Below are positions 17,061-24,308 of a DNA stretch of 27,780 nt, piece after piece (the stretch's first letter is position 1; every line of letters begins with the position of its first letter). The notes below the pieces were generated by a model, which did no database searches, had not been told where the DNA came from, and saw only the letters and a program-made list of their open reading frames with translations. The stretch spans positions 1 to 27,780 of the forward strand of contig DATFLY010000163.1 in the NCBI GenBank assembly GCA_035267185.1, read 5' to 3'. A program made the position numbers and the translations under genes. This DNA comes from JAUIBE01 sp035267185 (GTDB lineage: Bacteria > Pseudomonadota > Gammaproteobacteria > Xanthomonadales > SZUA-36).

Positions 17061-18437
17061 TTACCAGAGCTCCTGAATCTTCTCCAGCGCATCAGCTGCT
17101 GAATCCACCGGATGAACCTGCAGGCCTTCAAATGGTTTACGGGGCTGATTGGCAGATGGCAGGACCACATGCCTGAAACCATGGCTGGCAGCTTCCCTGA
17201 TTCGTTGCTCTCCATCAGGAACGGGCCGCACTTCACCGGTTAAACCCAATTCTCCGAAACACAATGTCTTTAGCGGCAAAGCCTTGTCGCGAAAACTGGA
17301 ATAAAGAGCAAGCATCATTGCCAGGTCTGCCCCGGTTTCAGATATACGAACGCCGCCCACAACGTTGATAAAAATATCATGGTCGCCCATTGCGATGCCG
17401 CCCTTGCGGTGCAGCACAGCAAGGATCATGGCCAGGCGATTGACATCCAGCCCCAGGGCAACTCGCCTGGGCTGGTGAAGACTGCTCAGATCGACCAGTG
17501 CCTGGACTTCGAGCAACAAGGGCCTGGTTCCCTCGCGAACGGCGGTAATGACACTGCCGGCAACAGGGGAGGATTGTCCTGACAGGAAAATTGCCGATGG
17601 GTTTTTGACCTCTTTCAACCCGGTGCCGGTCATCGCAAACATGCCGATTTCATTCGCCGCTCCATGGCGGTTCTTGACTGCCCGCAAAATTCGATAGCGC
17701 GAGCTGCCATCGCTCTCGAAATAAAGAACCACATCAACCATGTGTTCGAGAATGCGCGGGCCGGCCAGGTTTCCGTCCTTGGTCACATGTCCGACAACGA
17801 TGACCGTGCAGTCATTGCGCTTGCCCCACTGTACCAATGCTGAAGCCGATTCCCGAACCTGGGTGACCGAGCCGGGTGCAGAGCTGACGCTTTCTGAATA
17901 CAGGGTTTGTATGGAATCCACGATCAGCACGCCGGGTTTCTCTTTTTCTGCCAGCGCAATCACCGTTTCAACATTGGTCTCAGCCAGGCAACGAATGTCA
18001 CTGCTTGAAACGCCAAGGCGCTTGGCGCGCATCCCGAGTTGCTCAATCGACTCTTCGCCAGTGACATAAAGGCAGGCGCTTTGTTCAGGTACAGACGCCG
18101 CCAGTTGCAGCAAAACTGTGGACTTGCCAATCCCCGGCTCACCACCAATCAAAATGGCAGCACCTTTGACCAGCCCCCCACCCATGACACGGTCCAGTTC
18201 AGAAATGCCGGTGAGAATTCTTCGGTCTTCGAGTTCTGTTGTGTCAGACAATGATGAAACCCGGGCGTGGGTCTTTCCTGAAAAACCTGAGAATTTATCT
18301 CCACGACGAACGCCCACGGGTTTAAACTCGACCACGCAGTTCCATTGTTGACACTCAGGGCACTGACCTGCCCATTTGCGCAGTTCAGCTCCACACTTTT
18401 CACAAACGAATGCAATCCTGGATTTTGCTGAGCTCAT
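17061..18437 (-). CDS. radA: DNA repair protein RadA (Sms)
   Basis: This 458-residue RadA is a hexameric DnaB-like helicase that drives branch migration during recombination. The N-terminal zinc finger uses Cys12, Cys15, Cys26 and Cys29. Walker A GGEPGIGKST is at 98-107, Walker B at LIVDSIQTLY, and the C-terminal Lon-protease-like domain contains VGGVRISETGADLAMMLAL. The RadA-specific KNRFG motif reads KNRHG at 255-259, an unusual Phe-to-His change confirmed in the DNA (codon CAT). The ATG at 18437 fits the family start. It diverges from pspF and converges with the acyltransferase gene. Confidence 0.96.
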   Translation of the reverse strand: MSSAKSRIAFVCEKCGAELRKWAGQCPECQQWNCVVEFKPVGVRRGDKFSGFSGKTHARVSSLSDTTELEDRRILTGISELDRVMGGGLVKGAAILIGGEPGIGKSTVLLQLAASVPEQSACLYVTGEESIEQLGMRAKRLGVSSSDIRCLAETNVETVIALAEKEKPGVLIVDSIQTLYSESVSSAPGSVTQVRESASALVQWGKRNDCTVIVVGHVTKDGNLAGPRILEHMVDVVLYFESDGSSRYRILRAVKNRHGAANEIGMFAMTGTGLKEVKNPSAIFLSGQSSPVAGSVITAVREGTRPLLLEVQALVDLSSLHQPRRVALGLDVNRLAMILAVLHRKGGIAMGDHDIFINVVGGVRISETGADLAMMLALYSSFRDKALPLKTLCFGELGLTGEVRPVPDGEQRIREAASHGFRHVVLPSANQPRKPFEGLQVHPVDSAADALEKIQELW

Positions 18438-18500
18438 ATTCTTATTGTCGTTGCCATGGGGTTTCTTTTTAATTGTTCTTCTTCGAAACAGTGCTTCTTT

Positions 18501-18521
18501 GTAACAGAACCCATCTGTTAC
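18501..18521. promoter_or_regulatory. Perfect palindrome between radA and pspF, candidate operator
   Basis: GTAACAGA at 18501-18508 and TCTGTTAC at 18514-18521 form a perfect 8-bp inverted repeat around five bases. A second weaker repeat, GCCCA at 18527-18531 and TGGGC at 18540-18544, follows. Neither is followed by a T run in either direction, and both lie in the promoter region shared by two divergent genes. A dimeric regulator site is therefore more likely than a terminator. The regulator is unknown. Confidence 0.5.
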
Positions 18522-18588
18522 GACCAGCCCAAGACATCATGGGCAGGCATTTCTTACAATGTCCGGCTATGAATCGGGAAAAAGATTA

Positions 18589-19596
18589 ATGGACCCACAA
18601 AAAGAACAACAATTGATCGGTGAATCACCTTCATTCCTGGAAGTGATCGAACACGTGTCACGCGTGGCATCGCTCAACCGACCAGTACTGGTGATCGGAG
18701 AACGCGGCACTGGCAAGGAACTCATCGGCGCTCGCCTGCACTACCTGTCGGGCCGATGGGATGGGCCATTCGTAAAGCTTAATTGTGCAGCATTGACTGA
18801 ATCTTTATTGGAAACGGAGCTGTTTGGACATGAGGCTGGTTCTTTCACTGGCGCCACAGGCAAGCGTCTGGGTCGCTTTGAGCTGGCCGACCAGGGCAGC
18901 CTGTTTCTGGATGAACTCTCCAGCACTTCCAACCGGGTACAGGAAAAGATCTTGCGAGTCATCGAGTATGGGGAATTCAATCGCGTGGGCGGAAGCGATA
19001 CGGTCAGAACCGATGTAAGAATCATTGGTGCGACCAATGAAGACCTGCCATCCCTCGCTGAACAGGGGAGGTTTCGTGCTGATTTACTGGATCGGCTGGC
19101 ATTCGACGTGATTACCATTCCTCCGCTTCGCGTCAGAGCTGAAGACATACTTCCGCTGGCTGAGCATTTTGCAGTCAAAATGACCGGTGAGCTTGGCAAA
19201 GAATTGTTCGAGGGTTTCTCCGAGCAGGCAAAGGAACTTCTACTCGATTATCGCTGGCCCGGTAACGTCAGGGAACTGAAGAACGTGGTTGAACGTGCGA
19301 TTTACACTGCTCTGGGAACGGAAGGGCCAATTGAAGACATCGTCTTTGATCCGTTTGATTCCCCCTGGCGGCCTACATCTCAACACGAAGATGAGAAGCA
19401 GGAGTCCGTAACCCAGGCCATTGAGGGACCGTACGAATTCAAGCAACACATCCAGGATTACGAAATCAGGCTGATCAACGAGGCGCTGGAGACCTGCAAG
19501 TTCAACCAGAAGAAAACGGCTGAATACCTGGGAATGACCTATCACCAGTTGCGCGGATACCTGCGCAAATACGAAATAACCGAAAATGAAGACTGA
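18589..19596 (+). CDS. pspF: PspF-type sigma-54 transcription activator
   Basis: This 335-residue enhancer-binding protein is very close in layout to E. coli PspF: no N-terminal receiver domain, an AAA+ domain with Walker A GERGTGKE at 37-44, the sigma-54-contacting loop GSFTGA at 84-89 (GAFTGA in E. coli), Walker B FLDEL ending near 110, and a C-terminal Fis-type helix-turn-helix (KKTAEYLGMTYHQLRGYL). PspF activates phage-shock genes and is restrained by PspA. The ATG at 18589 has GGGA nine bases upstream and matches the family N-terminus; an ATG at 18559 would add ten residues. No pspA or pspBC is adjacent, where pspA is normally divergent. It converges with alr across 9 bp. Confidence 0.93.
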   Translation: MDPQKEQQLIGESPSFLEVIEHVSRVASLNRPVLVIGERGTGKELIGARLHYLSGRWDGPFVKLNCAALTESLLETELFGHEAGSFTGATGKRLGRFELADQGSLFLDELSSTSNRVQEKILRVIEYGEFNRVGGSDTVRTDVRIIGATNEDLPSLAEQGRFRADLLDRLAFDVITIPPLRVRAEDILPLAEHFAVKMTGELGKELFEGFSEQAKELLLDYRWPGNVRELKNVVERAIYTALGTEGPIEDIVFDPFDSPWRPTSQHEDEKQESVTQAIEGPYEFKQHIQDYEIRLINEALETCKFNQKKTAEYLGMTYHQLRGYLRKYEITENED

Positions 19597-19605
19597 CAGG
19601 AGCGC

Positions 19606-20697
19606 TCAGGCCCGGGATTCAACAACCGTGTTGACCCGTGCTGCCACACCGCACAGAAGCTCGTAAGGAATAACACCGGCACAGGCAGCGACTTTTTCCA
19701 GTGGTAACCCCCTGCCCCACAACGTGACGGTATCTCCAACCTGGGCCTGCGGCTGATCACTCAGGTCGATGGTGATCATGTCCATCGATACGCGACCGAT
19801 CAATGACGCCAACCGATCATTGACCAGGACCGGCGACCCGCTTTTGAGACTTCTCGGATAACCATCACCGTAACCGATCGCAGCAACTCCGACATTCATG
19901 TCCTTCGGGCAGGAATATTCACTACCGTAACCAATCGATTCACCCTTTTTGACCCGGTTAATGGCAATCAGCTCGCACTGCAGGGTCATGGCGGGTTTCA
20001 GGCCGATGTCCTGAGCCGGTTGTTGCTCCAGGGGAGATACACCATAGAGCAGGATACCGGGCCTGACGATGTCACGATGACTCTCGGGAAAATTAAGAAT
20101 GGCAGCTGAATTGGCCAGGGAGACGTTACCGGCAAGTCCTTTTGTGCTGTTTTCAAAAACCGAAATCTGTGCCTGGGTCATTGGATTATGCGGATCATCT
20201 GCACAGGCAAAGTGACTCATCAGAACGGCCGGTTCATTACCTGATAGTTCTGTGATTTGACCATGAACGTCCTTTGCCCTCGAGGAAGGGAAACCAAGAC
20301 GATGCATGCCACTGTCCAGTTTGAGCCAGAGTGGCTGCCTGGCTGCCTTCGAACTCTGCCGCAACAGGGCCAGCTGGGAATCGTGATGAATGACCATTTC
20401 GAAAGCCAGTGCCAGTGCAGCCTGGCAGTCATCAGCTCTTGTCGGGCCTTCCAACACCAGGACCCGGCCCTGCCAGCCAAAATCCCGGCAACGCTGCGCG
20501 CCATCAAAAGTAGCCACAGCCAGTATTTCTGCCTTATCCAGTGCCGGCAAAACCTGGCTCAGACCGTGGCCATAGGCATCCGCCTTTACTACCGCAGCAA
20601 TTTTGCTGCCTGGCGCCAGTGATTTCACAACATCAAGGTTTTGCCTGATTGCATCCAGGTCAATTCGGGCAACAGTTTTACGACTCAATGGGCGCAT
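19606..20697 (-). CDS. alr: Alanine racemase
   Basis: This 363-residue PLP enzyme interconverts L- and D-alanine for peptidoglycan. The N-terminal barrel carries the PLP-binding lysine K38 in AAVVKADAYGHG. The second catalytic base, Tyr, lies in GESIGYGSEYSC, and the C-terminal beta domain contains GRVSMDMITIDLSD and the late VTLWGRGLP. The ATG at 20697 gives MRPLSRKTVARIDLDAIRQN, a normal start. It is 71 bp downstream of dnaB on the same strand, the order found in E. coli and Pseudomonas, so it is probably co-transcribed with dnaB. Confidence 0.97.
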   Translation of the reverse strand: MRPLSRKTVARIDLDAIRQNLDVVKSLAPGSKIAAVVKADAYGHGLSQVLPALDKAEILAVATFDGAQRCRDFGWQGRVLVLEGPTRADDCQAALALAFEMVIHHDSQLALLRQSSKAARQPLWLKLDSGMHRLGFPSSRAKDVHGQITELSGNEPAVLMSHFACADDPHNPMTQAQISVFENSTKGLAGNVSLANSAAILNFPESHRDIVRPGILLYGVSPLEQQPAQDIGLKPAMTLQCELIAINRVKKGESIGYGSEYSCPKDMNVGVAAIGYGDGYPRSLKSGSPVLVNDRLASLIGRVSMDMITIDLSDQPQAQVGDTVTLWGRGLPLEKVAACAGVIPYELLCGVAARVNTVVESRA

Positions 20698-20768
20698 CGA
20701 TTTCGCGTGATTATTTCGGGAAAAATTATTGTGCCAGTCTGGCCGGTAAATCCGGCAACAATATGGCG

Positions 20769-22169
20769 CTAATGTGGAATATCAGATGGCATATCGCCAT
20801 GGGAATGATAAGTATAGTCCGGTGCAAAGTTTGCAAATCTGAGCCAGCGCCCCTGGAACGAAAGATTGACCGTGCCGGTTTCCCCATTACGGTGTTTGCC
20901 GATAATGATTTCAGCTTTGCCCTTTTCAGGGGTTTCAGGGTTGTAGACCTCGTCCCTGTAAATGAAAACGATCAGGTCGGCATCCTGCTCAATAGAACCG
21001 GATTCCCTGAGATCAGCCATTACAGGTCGTTTGTTGGGCCGCTGTTCCAGTGCTCGATTAAGCTGTGATAACGCCATCACGGGCACATTCAGCTCTTTGG
21101 CCAGTGCTTTGAGAGAGCGGGAAATTTCTGCAATTTCAGTTGCCCGATTCTCACGGGTTCCCGGCACAGCCATCAACTGCAGGTAATCAATCACGATCAG
21201 GCCGATGTCGTGTTCGCGTTTCAGCCTGCGGGCGCGAGCCCGCAAATCCGCCGGCGACAATGCCGGAGTTTCGTCGATAAAAATCTTGCTCTTGCCCAGC
21301 AGGTTCATGGCTGATGTCAGCTTTGGCCAATCGGTGTCTTCCAAAGTACCGGTGCGCAGCTTGCCCTGCTCGAGCGAACCCAGTGATGAAAAGAGTCGCA
21401 TCACCAGCTGCAATGCTGACATTTCCATGCTGAAAACGGCGACCGGCGCCCCATTCTTGATGGCAGCATGCTCTGCAATATTCATTGCGAAAGTGGTTTT
21501 ACCCATTGCGGGCCGGCCGGCGACAATGATCAGGTCGGAGTCTTGCAGCCCGGCGGTTTTCCGATCCAGATCTTTAAAGCCAGTGGGCAATCCGGTGATA
21601 TCACCTTCGTGCTCGGCCAGTTCCTGCAGTCGTTCCAATGCTTCCTTGATGACTTCCTGAACGGCAATGAAACCTGACCCGGCTCGCGCGCCCTGGTCAG
21701 CAATTGCAAATACAAGCTGCTCAGCTTCTTCGAGCAATTCCTTGCTGTTTCTGCCTTCGGTGCTGAAAGCCGATGAGCTGATCCTGGAACCTACATCGAT
21801 CAACTGACGCTGAATTGATTTTTCCCGAACGATTTCGGCGTAGGCTTTGACATTGGCAGCGCTGGGGGTACCTGAAACCAGCTGGCTGACATAACTGCCG
21901 CCATCAATGGCCTCGACCTGGCCATGTGCTTCGAACCATTCAGTCACCGTGACGGCATCGCAGGGTTTACTTGATTCGGAAAGCTCATTGATTGCCCGGA
22001 AGATCAGGCGGTGGTCTTCGCGATAGAAATCGGCCTCAGTGACCACATCAGCCACTTCCTCCCAGGCGGTTGCAGACAGCAATAAGCCGCCTAACACGGC
22101 CTGTTCACCCTCAACTGAATGTGGAGGAACCTTGAGATTTTCGACAGTTGCCAGCTTGGGAGAAGCCAT
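20769..22169 (-). CDS. dnaB: Replicative DNA helicase DnaB
   Basis: This 466-residue hexameric helicase unwinds DNA 5' to 3' at the replication fork. The N-terminal DnaB domain starts PPHSVEGEQAVLGGLL, a linker follows, and the RecA-like motor has Walker A GRPAMGKT at 218-225, Walker B LIVIDYLQLM, and the arginine-finger region YRDEVYNPETPEKGKAEIIIGKHRNG in pieces. No intein is present. The ATG at 22169 gives MASPKLATVENLKVPP; a TTG at 22199 would add ten residues reading back into the terminator, so it is rejected. It follows rplI behind a strong terminator and precedes alr. Confidence 0.98.
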   Translation of the reverse strand: MASPKLATVENLKVPPHSVEGEQAVLGGLLLSATAWEEVADVVTEADFYREDHRLIFRAINELSESSKPCDAVTVTEWFEAHGQVEAIDGGSYVSQLVSGTPSAANVKAYAEIVREKSIQRQLIDVGSRISSSAFSTEGRNSKELLEEAEQLVFAIADQGARAGSGFIAVQEVIKEALERLQELAEHEGDITGLPTGFKDLDRKTAGLQDSDLIIVAGRPAMGKTTFAMNIAEHAAIKNGAPVAVFSMEMSALQLVMRLFSSLGSLEQGKLRTGTLEDTDWPKLTSAMNLLGKSKIFIDETPALSPADLRARARRLKREHDIGLIVIDYLQLMAVPGTRENRATEIAEISRSLKALAKELNVPVMALSQLNRALEQRPNKRPVMADLRESGSIEQDADLIVFIYRDEVYNPETPEKGKAEIIIGKHRNGETGTVNLSFQGRWLRFANFAPDYTYHSHGDMPSDIPH

Positions 22170-22180
22170 ATTTCGCTTTG

Positions 22181-22224
22181 TTAAAAAAGAAAACTGCAAT
22201 CAGGCGAGGCCCGATTGCAGTTTT
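22181..22224 (-). terminator. Rho-independent terminator after rplI
   Basis: On the minus strand a perfect 12-bp stem (AAAACTGCAATC and GATTGCAGTTTT, plus-strand arms 22190-22201 and 22213-22224) with an 11-base loop is followed by a T-rich tail. It lies 63 bases after the rplI stop and 12 bases before dnaB. It separates the ribosomal operon from dnaB-alr, or attenuates read-through into it. Confidence 0.92.
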
Positions 22225-22287
22225 GAGAATAGTGCCTGACCGGATGCTGTGCAAGCTGCAATTTCAGCCCGGACTCCGGCAGGTATG

Positions 22288-22734
22288 TCACTCGGCTTCG
22301 ATGATAAGTTTTATGTGTTGTTCAACGTCCGCATGAAGCTGCAGGTGTACGTCATATTCGCCAACAACACCGATTGGGCCTTCACCCATAATCACTTCAC
22401 TCTTCTCGACCTGGTGGCCTTCTGCTTCCAGCGCATTGGAAATTTCGCGGGGTCCGATTGACCCGTAAAGATTTCCTTCCTCAGTCGCGTTGGCAGTAAT
22501 GGTCACAGTCAGATCAGCAAGTGATGCTGCGCGCTGTTCCGATTCGGAAAGTTTCGATTGGGCTACTTTCTCCAGCTCAGCCCGCTTCGCTTCAAACTGC
22601 TCTACATTTTCTTTGGTGGCAGGTACAGCTTTGCCCTGCGGCAAAAGGTAATTGCGACCAAACCCCGGCTTGACGGAAACGGTGTCTCCCAGATCGCCGA
22701 GATTCTGTACTTTTTCAAGCAATATCAAATCCAT
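22288..22734 (-). CDS. rplI: 50S ribosomal protein L9
   Basis: This 148-residue L9 has the N-terminal RNA-binding domain with MDLILLEKVQNLGDLGDTVSVKPG and the GFGRNYLLPQGKAVPAT segment, a long connecting helix, and a C-terminal domain containing GSIGPREISNAL. Length matches E. coli (149). The ATG at 22734 is fixed by homology. It follows rpsR by 49 bp in the rpsF-rpsR-rplI operon and is followed by a strong terminator. Confidence 0.98.
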   Translation of the reverse strand: MDLILLEKVQNLGDLGDTVSVKPGFGRNYLLPQGKAVPATKENVEQFEAKRAELEKVAQSKLSESEQRAASLADLTVTITANATEEGNLYGSIGPREISNALEAEGHQVEKSEVIMGEGPIGVVGEYDVHLQLHADVEQHIKLIIEAE

Positions 22735-22783
22735 TGTGTTTCTCCTTGTTCCGGTAAATACCAGTCAACCACCCATTCAACCA

Positions 22784-23008
22784 CTAGTGATTGTCGGTAT
22801 AAGGCAACAAAGCCAGGAACCGCGCGCGCTTGACTGCGGTTGCAAGCTGGCGCTGGTAATTCGCCTTGGTGCCGGTGATACGACTCGGAACAATTTTTCC
22901 TGACTCACCAACATACTGTTTCAACAAATTGACGTCTTTGTAGTCAATCTCCGAGATGCCTTCGGCTGTGAACCGGCAATATTTTCTGCGTCTAAAGTGC
23001 CTTGCCAT
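22784..23008 (-). CDS. rpsR: 30S ribosomal protein S18
   Basis: This 74-residue S18 contains RRRKYCRFTAEGISEIDYKD and the conserved LLKQYVGESGKIVPSRITGTKA run, read in two parts. It ends with the basic RQLATAVKRARFLALLPYTD. S18 forms a heterodimer with S6 on the platform of the 30S subunit. It lies 21 bp after rpsF with no room for priB, the gene found between them in E. coli. The ATG at 23008 matches the family. Confidence 0.98.
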   Translation of the reverse strand: MARHFRRRKYCRFTAEGISEIDYKDVNLLKQYVGESGKIVPSRITGTKANYQRQLATAVKRARFLALLPYTDNH

Positions 23009-23029
23009 GATGTTTCTCCTATATCCTGA

Positions 23030-23719
23030 TCAGGCCTCAGCGCCCGGTTTTTTATCGTCGGCTGATTCCGAAGCAGCTTCAGCGACCACTTCTTCGCTTG
23101 CGACTTCTTTCTCTTCAGCTTCACCTTTATCAGCCCCATCTGCAGCACTGGCTTCAGCCTTGGCTTCGGCGGTTTCTTCTATGGCCTCAACGGGTTTCTC
23201 AGATGCTTCTGCGGCCTCAACGGGTTTCTCAGATGCTTCTTCAGCCTTCTCTTCAGAAGCTTCCGGAGCGTCTGCTTTTTCTTCACCAGAATCCTCGGAT
23301 TCACTGGCTGCAGGTTTGGCTTCGGACTTGGCTTCTGGTTTGGCGTCAGGCTTGTCATCGGACCCACGGTCTTTGTCGCGATGAGGGCGATCTTTTTCTT
23401 CTTTACCCTTGAGCATCAGTGATTGCTCAACAACAGCTTCCTGACGGCGAATGGTCAGGTGGCGCAGAACGGCATCGTTGAATTTGAACATCCCTTCAAG
23501 CTCTTCGAGTGTTTCGCCATCGCACTCGATGTTCATCAGGATGTAGTGAGCCTTATGCAACTTGACGATCGGAAATGCCAGCTGACGCCGGCCCCAGTCT
23601 TCAAGACGATGGATTTGACCACCACGCCCTTCAATTGCGGAGCGGTAGCGATCAAGCATAGCGGGAACCTGCTCACTCTGGTCCGGGTGGACCAGGAAGC
23701 ATATTTCATAGTGTCTCAT
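23030..23719 (-). CDS. rpsF: 30S ribosomal protein S6 with long acidic C-terminal extension
   Basis: Residues 1 to about 105 are a standard S6 (MRHYEICFLVHPDQSEQVP; the RLEDWGRRQLAFPI and HYILMNIE segments). S6 binds 16S rRNA with S18 on the 30S platform. About 120 further residues follow, first a charged stretch rich in Lys, Arg and Asp, then a tail dominated by Glu, Ala, Lys and Ser that is likely disordered. It includes the tandem unit EASEKPVEA. E. coli S6 is about 131-135 residues and receives post-translational glutamates from RimK; here acidity is encoded. The ATG at 23719 has GGAGAC upstream and is preferred over an upstream extension to 23755. Confidence 0.96.
   Translation of the reverse strand: MRHYEICFLVHPDQSEQVPAMLDRYRSAIEGRGGQIHRLEDWGRRQLAFPIVKLHKAHYILMNIECDGETLEELEGMFKFNDAVLRHLTIRRQEAVVEQSLMLKGKEEKDRPHRDKDRGSDDKPDAKPEAKSEAKPAASESEDSGEEKADAPEASEEKAEEASEKPVEAAEASEKPVEAIEETAEAKAEASAADGADKGEAEEKEVASEEVVAEAASESADDKKPGAEA
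23183..23242. repeat. Two tandem 30-bp units inside rpsF
   Basis: Positions 23183-23212 and 23213-23242 are tandem copies of a 30-base unit beginning GGCCTCAACGGGTTTCTCAG. They differ only near the last bases of the unit. The repeat is in frame and encodes a duplicated ten-residue stretch containing ASEKPVEA in the S6 tail, evidence of recent slippage or unequal exchange. Confidence 0.85.
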
Positions 23720-23868
23720 TTTGTCTCCTTTCGGTTTTGTGGCGGCAAAAATCATTCAACTTCAAATGACACCTGCTGCCTACAAAGCTTCCCCGCCAGG
23801 CAAAGTCACCTGCGAGTGAAGCAAGAAAATAGCTGAGTAATCAGATTACCGAGCAATTTAGCCGGCGG

Positions 23869-23897
23869 ATTATAGCGTGAGGTTACTCGGTGGTAAA
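23869..23897 (-). promoter_or_regulatory. Promoter for rpsF-rpsR-rplI
   Basis: On the minus strand TTTACC at 23897-23892 and a perfect TATAAT at 23874-23869 are separated by 17 bases. The -35 lies inside the last codons of iscA. Transcription would start near 23862, giving a leader of about 140 bases before rpsF. Such leaders can carry S6:S18 feedback sites, but I do not recognise the motif here. Confidence 0.65.
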
Positions 23898-24206
23898 GCT
23901 CTCTCCGCAGCCGCACTCATCTTTTACATTTGGATTCTTGAACTTGAACGTGCGATTCAGCCCTGTTGTCACGAAGTCAATCTCTGATCCATCCACGTAT
24001 GAGAGGCTGTCTGGCGAGACCACCACCCGAACGCCGTTGTCTTCAAAAACGATGTCGTCCTCGGATATGTCCTCTGCCAGCTGAACAGAATAGGCCCAGC
24101 CGGAACAGCCCGTGCGCCTGACACCAACACGCAATGCCTTCCCGCCGTCCGTGTCCATGAAGCGCTTAACCCGATCTGCTGCTGTCTGTGTAAGTGTGAT
24201 CGCCAT
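23883..24206 (-). CDS. iscA: Iron-sulfur cluster assembly protein IscA
   Basis: This 107-residue A-type carrier has the three cluster-binding cysteines Cys34 (GCSG), Cys98 and Cys100 (ECGCGESF). The NPNVKDECGCGESF ending is the IscA/ErpA/SufA signature, and the sequence resembles E. coli IscA more than ErpA in the GVRRTGCSGWAYSVQLAEDI segment. It accepts Fe or Fe-S from IscU-type scaffolds and delivers clusters to target proteins. It stands alone, without iscRSU or hscBA, and lies upstream of rpsF on the same strand, diverging from asnS. The ATG at 24206 fits. Whether it is the sole A-type carrier cannot be told from here. Confidence 0.93.
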   Translation of the reverse strand: MAITLTQTAADRVKRFMDTDGGKALRVGVRRTGCSGWAYSVQLAEDISEDDIVFEDNGVRVVVSPDSLSYVDGSEIDFVTTGLNRTFKFKNPNVKDECGCGESFTTE

Positions 24207-24308
24207 TTATGGTTTGCCTGTCTCGTCGAGAGAGTTGATTTCAGGGGTGTTGGAACTGGTTACAGTGCATTATTATTTGGGGTCCGCCCTGTAAAGATCA
24301 ATAAAATA

